Shown: piece by piece, positions 62,112-64,000 of the stretch
How positions within the stretch are numbered: position 1 is the first letter of the stretch
Layout of the letters: every line of letters begins with the position of its first letter
Origin: CAVTLG01 sp963735495
GTDB taxonomy: Bacteria > Chloroflexota > Ktedonobacteria > Ktedonobacterales > Ktedonobacteraceae
Length of the DNA stretch: 64,000 nt
Reading direction: 5' to 3'
Assembly (NCBI GenBank): GCA_963735495.1
Contig: CAVTLG010000014.1
Location: 372,001 to 436,000 of the forward strand
The notes under the pieces: model-generated
The model's database searches: none
Seen by the model: only the letters and a program-made list of their open reading frames with translations
What the model was told of the DNA's origin: nothing
Translations under genes and position numbers: made by a program

Positions 62112-63344
62112 TCAGAACAGGCTATCCAGGCGCTGCGTCAGCTTGCGTGTCTTGCTGCCAATCGACTTTACCTGCTCCTGCGAAATCTGCTGACCATGCT
62201 GGATCTGCTCAAGCGCTGCCTGTGTCTCCATGTCGAGCACGCGCGTCACATTCGGAGCCAGGCGTGTCGTCGTTTTGCCGGTCTGCCGGTACTCATCCAT
62301 CACCTTGCTCACCAGGCGGAACGCGTTGACCTTTTCAACCATGTTCATCACCTCTGCGTTCACCTGCGCGGTCTGCATCGCATCACTTCTGAAGGGAACG
62401 ATAATATTATCGTGGACACGCTGATTTGTCAGTCCAAGTGTGGGAACATCGTAAGACAACTCGCCCTGGGCCAGACGGAAAAGGCCGGCTGAGCGCGGCT
62501 CAACAACCAGCTCGATGAGTACAGACGGGGGATGGCTCTTCTCCAGATCACCCAGCGGAATCACCACGCGCCGATCAGAGAGCACCGACGTTCCCAGGTC
62601 GCTGATCGTTGGCAGCACTTTGACCGCCCGCCGGGGGGAAACACCCTGTGGAAGCTGGATCGTCAGCAGCGCATTGCGCACGACCACATCCACCGCACGC
62701 TGTAACTGCTGTTGGAAGATGGCCATGGCATCGTCGGGATACCTGACAAACTCAGCCTCTGAGCCACCGCTGAGCAGCCCTATTTCGTTCAGGAGCTTCT
62801 CATCCCAGTCCGCGCCAATGCCGAGCGGATAAATCACCACTCCGGCCTCGCGTGCATTCCTGGCAAGCTGGCGGCACTGGTTGCTCCATGGGGTCAGCCC
62901 ATCTGTCAGCAAGATCATGCGGTTGATCATGTCGGGACTTTTCCAGCGGTCTATCTCGTCTAATCCCTGCTCCATCCCGCGCGCCATATTCGTCCCTCCT
63001 CGGGACTTGATCTTCTCGACCGATACCTTCATCCCCTGGGGATCGTTGGCAGGCTGTGAGGGAATGATCGTTTGAGCTCGACCACTAAACGTTACGACGG
63101 AGATAGTATCAGACGGAGACAGGTGGTCGATCACCATTTTGACCGCATCTTTAACGCTTTGCAGTTTCTTGCCGTGCATAGAACCAGAACAATCCAACAC
63201 CAGGGCAACATTCAATGGCATACGCACCTGCGCCCCCAATTCCGAGGGGTTTACCTCCACAAGCGCATAAACCACCTGGCTCCTATCGCTCACCGGCATA
63301 ATATCTCTGCCGAGCTGATGCTGAAGTGAGACCTCATTGGACAT
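62112..63344 (-). CDS. von Willebrand factor A (VWA) domain protein
   Basis: 410 residues. The VWA fold covers about 40-215, with the metal-ion site LVLDCSGSMHG (DxSxS), the threonine in SRGGTNMARGMEQGLDEI and the later aspartate in RMILLTDGLTP, so the MIDAS looks complete. The rest (about 220-410) is a beta region followed by helices (NVTRVLDMETQAALEQIQ). No signal peptide or membrane helix, so it is probably cytoplasmic. Such proteins are common in Ktedonobacteria and may bind partners via Mg2+; no MoxR or kinase partner is adjacent. AAGGGGA lies 8 bases before the ATG. Confidence 0.88.
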   Translation of the reverse strand: MSNEVSLQHQLGRDIMPVSDRSQVVYALVEVNPSELGAQVRMPLNVALVLDCSGSMHGKKLQSVKDAVKMVIDHLSPSDTISVVTFSGRAQTIIPSQPANDPQGMKVSVEKIKSRGGTNMARGMEQGLDEIDRWKSPDMINRMILLTDGLTPWSNQCRQLARNAREAGVVIYPLGIGADWDEKLLNEIGLLSGGSEAEFVRYPDDAMAIFQQQLQRAVDVVVRNALLTIQLPQGVSPRRAVKVLPTISDLGTSVLSDRRVVIPLGDLEKSHPPSVLIELVVEPRSAGLFRLAQGELSYDVPTLGLTNQRVHDNIIVPFRSDAMQTAQVNAEVMNMVEKVNAFRLVSKVMDEYRQTGKTTTRLAPNVTRVLDMETQAALEQIQHGQQISQEQVKSIGSKTRKLTQRLDSLF

Positions 63345-63513
63345 GCTATCATTCCCCTTTTCGCGGTCGAGAAGTGTGCCTCCCCATTATCAATGGCATG
63401 AGTCGCTATCACTATTTTACAATAATGAGCGTGCTTTAGGAAGCTGACGCGCGGAAAGAGAAAACGGGGTGCTTACTACCACCAGGGCCATGCTTGCCGC
63501 ATTTTTTACCGCA

Positions 63514-63897
63514 CTATTTCTCCTGGTGCTCGACCCACTGAGCTCGCCAGGCAGGCGGCTCGAACGGATCGGCAAAGTACTGTGTCTCATGGGCAACCTT
63601 GCCATCGCGAAACTCCATAATGCTGACGGTTTGAGTTGGTTGCTCGTTATAGCTGAGCACGTACTCGGTGATCCATAGGTCGCCGCTCCCAAGGATGCGC
63701 TGGATAGTGAAGCCCAGCTTCGCCGGGTGGTGTCCGCGAAGGGCCTCAATATTGTGGCGACCGCGGATTCGTTCGCCCGACTGAGGATACTCGACCAGGA
63801 CGTCGTCGTGATAGATCTCGTGTTCCGCTGCAATGTCACCAGACGCGGAGGCTGCCCAGTGTCGATCCAGGGCTGTCCGAATTGCTTGGTTTTCCAT
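63514..63897 (-). CDS. SnoaL-like (NTF2-fold) protein
   Basis: 127 residues, the usual size. The pattern RTALDRHWAASASGDIAAEHEIYHDDVLVEYPQSGERIRGRHNIEALR and VSIMEFRDGKVAHETQYFADPFEPPAWRAQWV is typical of SnoaL-like polyketide-cyclase-type proteins, which bind or cyclise small molecules. AAAGGGAG lies 5 bases before the ATG. It starts 11 bases after the stop of a further minus-strand gene, so the two may be co-transcribed. Confidence 0.85.
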   Translation of the reverse strand: MENQAIRTALDRHWAASASGDIAAEHEIYHDDVLVEYPQSGERIRGRHNIEALRGHHPAKLGFTIQRILGSGDLWITEYVLSYNEQPTQTVSIMEFRDGKVAHETQYFADPFEPPAWRAQWVEHQEK

Positions 63898-63908
63898 TGT
63901 TTCTCCCT

Positions 63909-64000
63909 TTACACCGTCGCTTCAGATCGACCAGAACGAAGTAACTGCAATAACACTTCCGCAGCGGGACCCGAAGATGCTGGATTCTGACCCGTTACCA
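63909..64000 (-). CDS. C-terminal end of a gene running off the window
   Basis: On the minus strand one frame is open from the window edge to a TAA at 63909-63911 and reads NPASSGPAAEVLLQLLRSGR followed by SEATV. The 29 residues are too few to name a family. Its stop lies 11 bases before the SnoaL-like gene, whose ribosome site is in the gap. Confidence 0.4.
   Translation of the reverse strand, partial: VTGQNPASSGPAAEVLLQLLRSGRSEATV

Overview
The window looks like a piece of a Ktedonobacteria-type (Chloroflexota) chromosome. This is inferred from the gene repertoire: zinc-ribbon Ser/Thr kinases with beta-propeller or TPR tails, an nSTAND ATPase remnant of the kind usually joined to WD40 repeats, many one- and two-gene transcription units, moderate GC, and many IS fragments. 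No rRNA, tRNA or CRISPR array was recognised.

Layout. 0-5.4 kb: the end of an ABC-2 permease, then an ABC ATPase/permease pair whose permease carries a pentapeptide-repeat tail, then an IscB element with its omega-RNA inserted beside a small ORF. 5.5-10.5 kb: an ArsR-like regulator with a clear promoter and operators, a frameshifted lipoprotein, RidA, a DUF4097-like protein, a 95-bp MITE inside a dispersed repeat, and an ECF-S-like membrane protein. 10.7-18 kb: a predicted pseudokinase with TPRs, a large membrane/HAMP-like protein, a DoxX-like protein and a GH15 enzyme. 18-27.5 kb: a remnant with an intact promoter, a sugar-porter MFS, a gene apparently cut by a decayed IS256 element, a PucR-type regulator, a winged-helix protein, ArgE and MscS. 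27.6-31.3 kb: a 1248-residue coiled-coil protein of unknown function. 32-36.1 kb: a DtxR-type regulator, then a two-gene unit of RecQ helicase fused to a phosphoribosyltransferase plus a DprA-like protein. 36.2-40.8 kb: EcfT, TetR, a PPOX-fold protein, a nitroreductase and an alpha/beta hydrolase. 41.3-48.5 kb: an FHA-type gene broken by a stop codon and a frameshift, an active-looking Ser/Thr kinase with tandem propeller repeats, an MFS transporter and a second coiled-coil protein. 48.6-55.3 kb: a small biosynthetic cluster (FemAB/GNAT-like protein, FAAL-PCP-C protein, class III aminotransferase). 55.3-62 kb: a catabolic region full of truncated genes (carboxylesterase, FAH, nSTAND, SDR) around an intact aldehyde dehydrogenase and a liv-type ABC transporter without ATPase genes. 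62-64 kb: a VWA protein, a SnoaL-like protein and the end of a further gene.

The strongest candidates for unusual biology are the RecQ-PRTase/DprA pair (33076-36135), whose toxin-like and antitoxin-like folds recall ShosTA defence systems but with a helicase fused on; the IscB/omega-RNA element (about 3400-5040); and the FAAL-PCP-C mini-cluster (48588-55259). Several genes are broken by single-base lesions; these could be real decay or sequencing errors.
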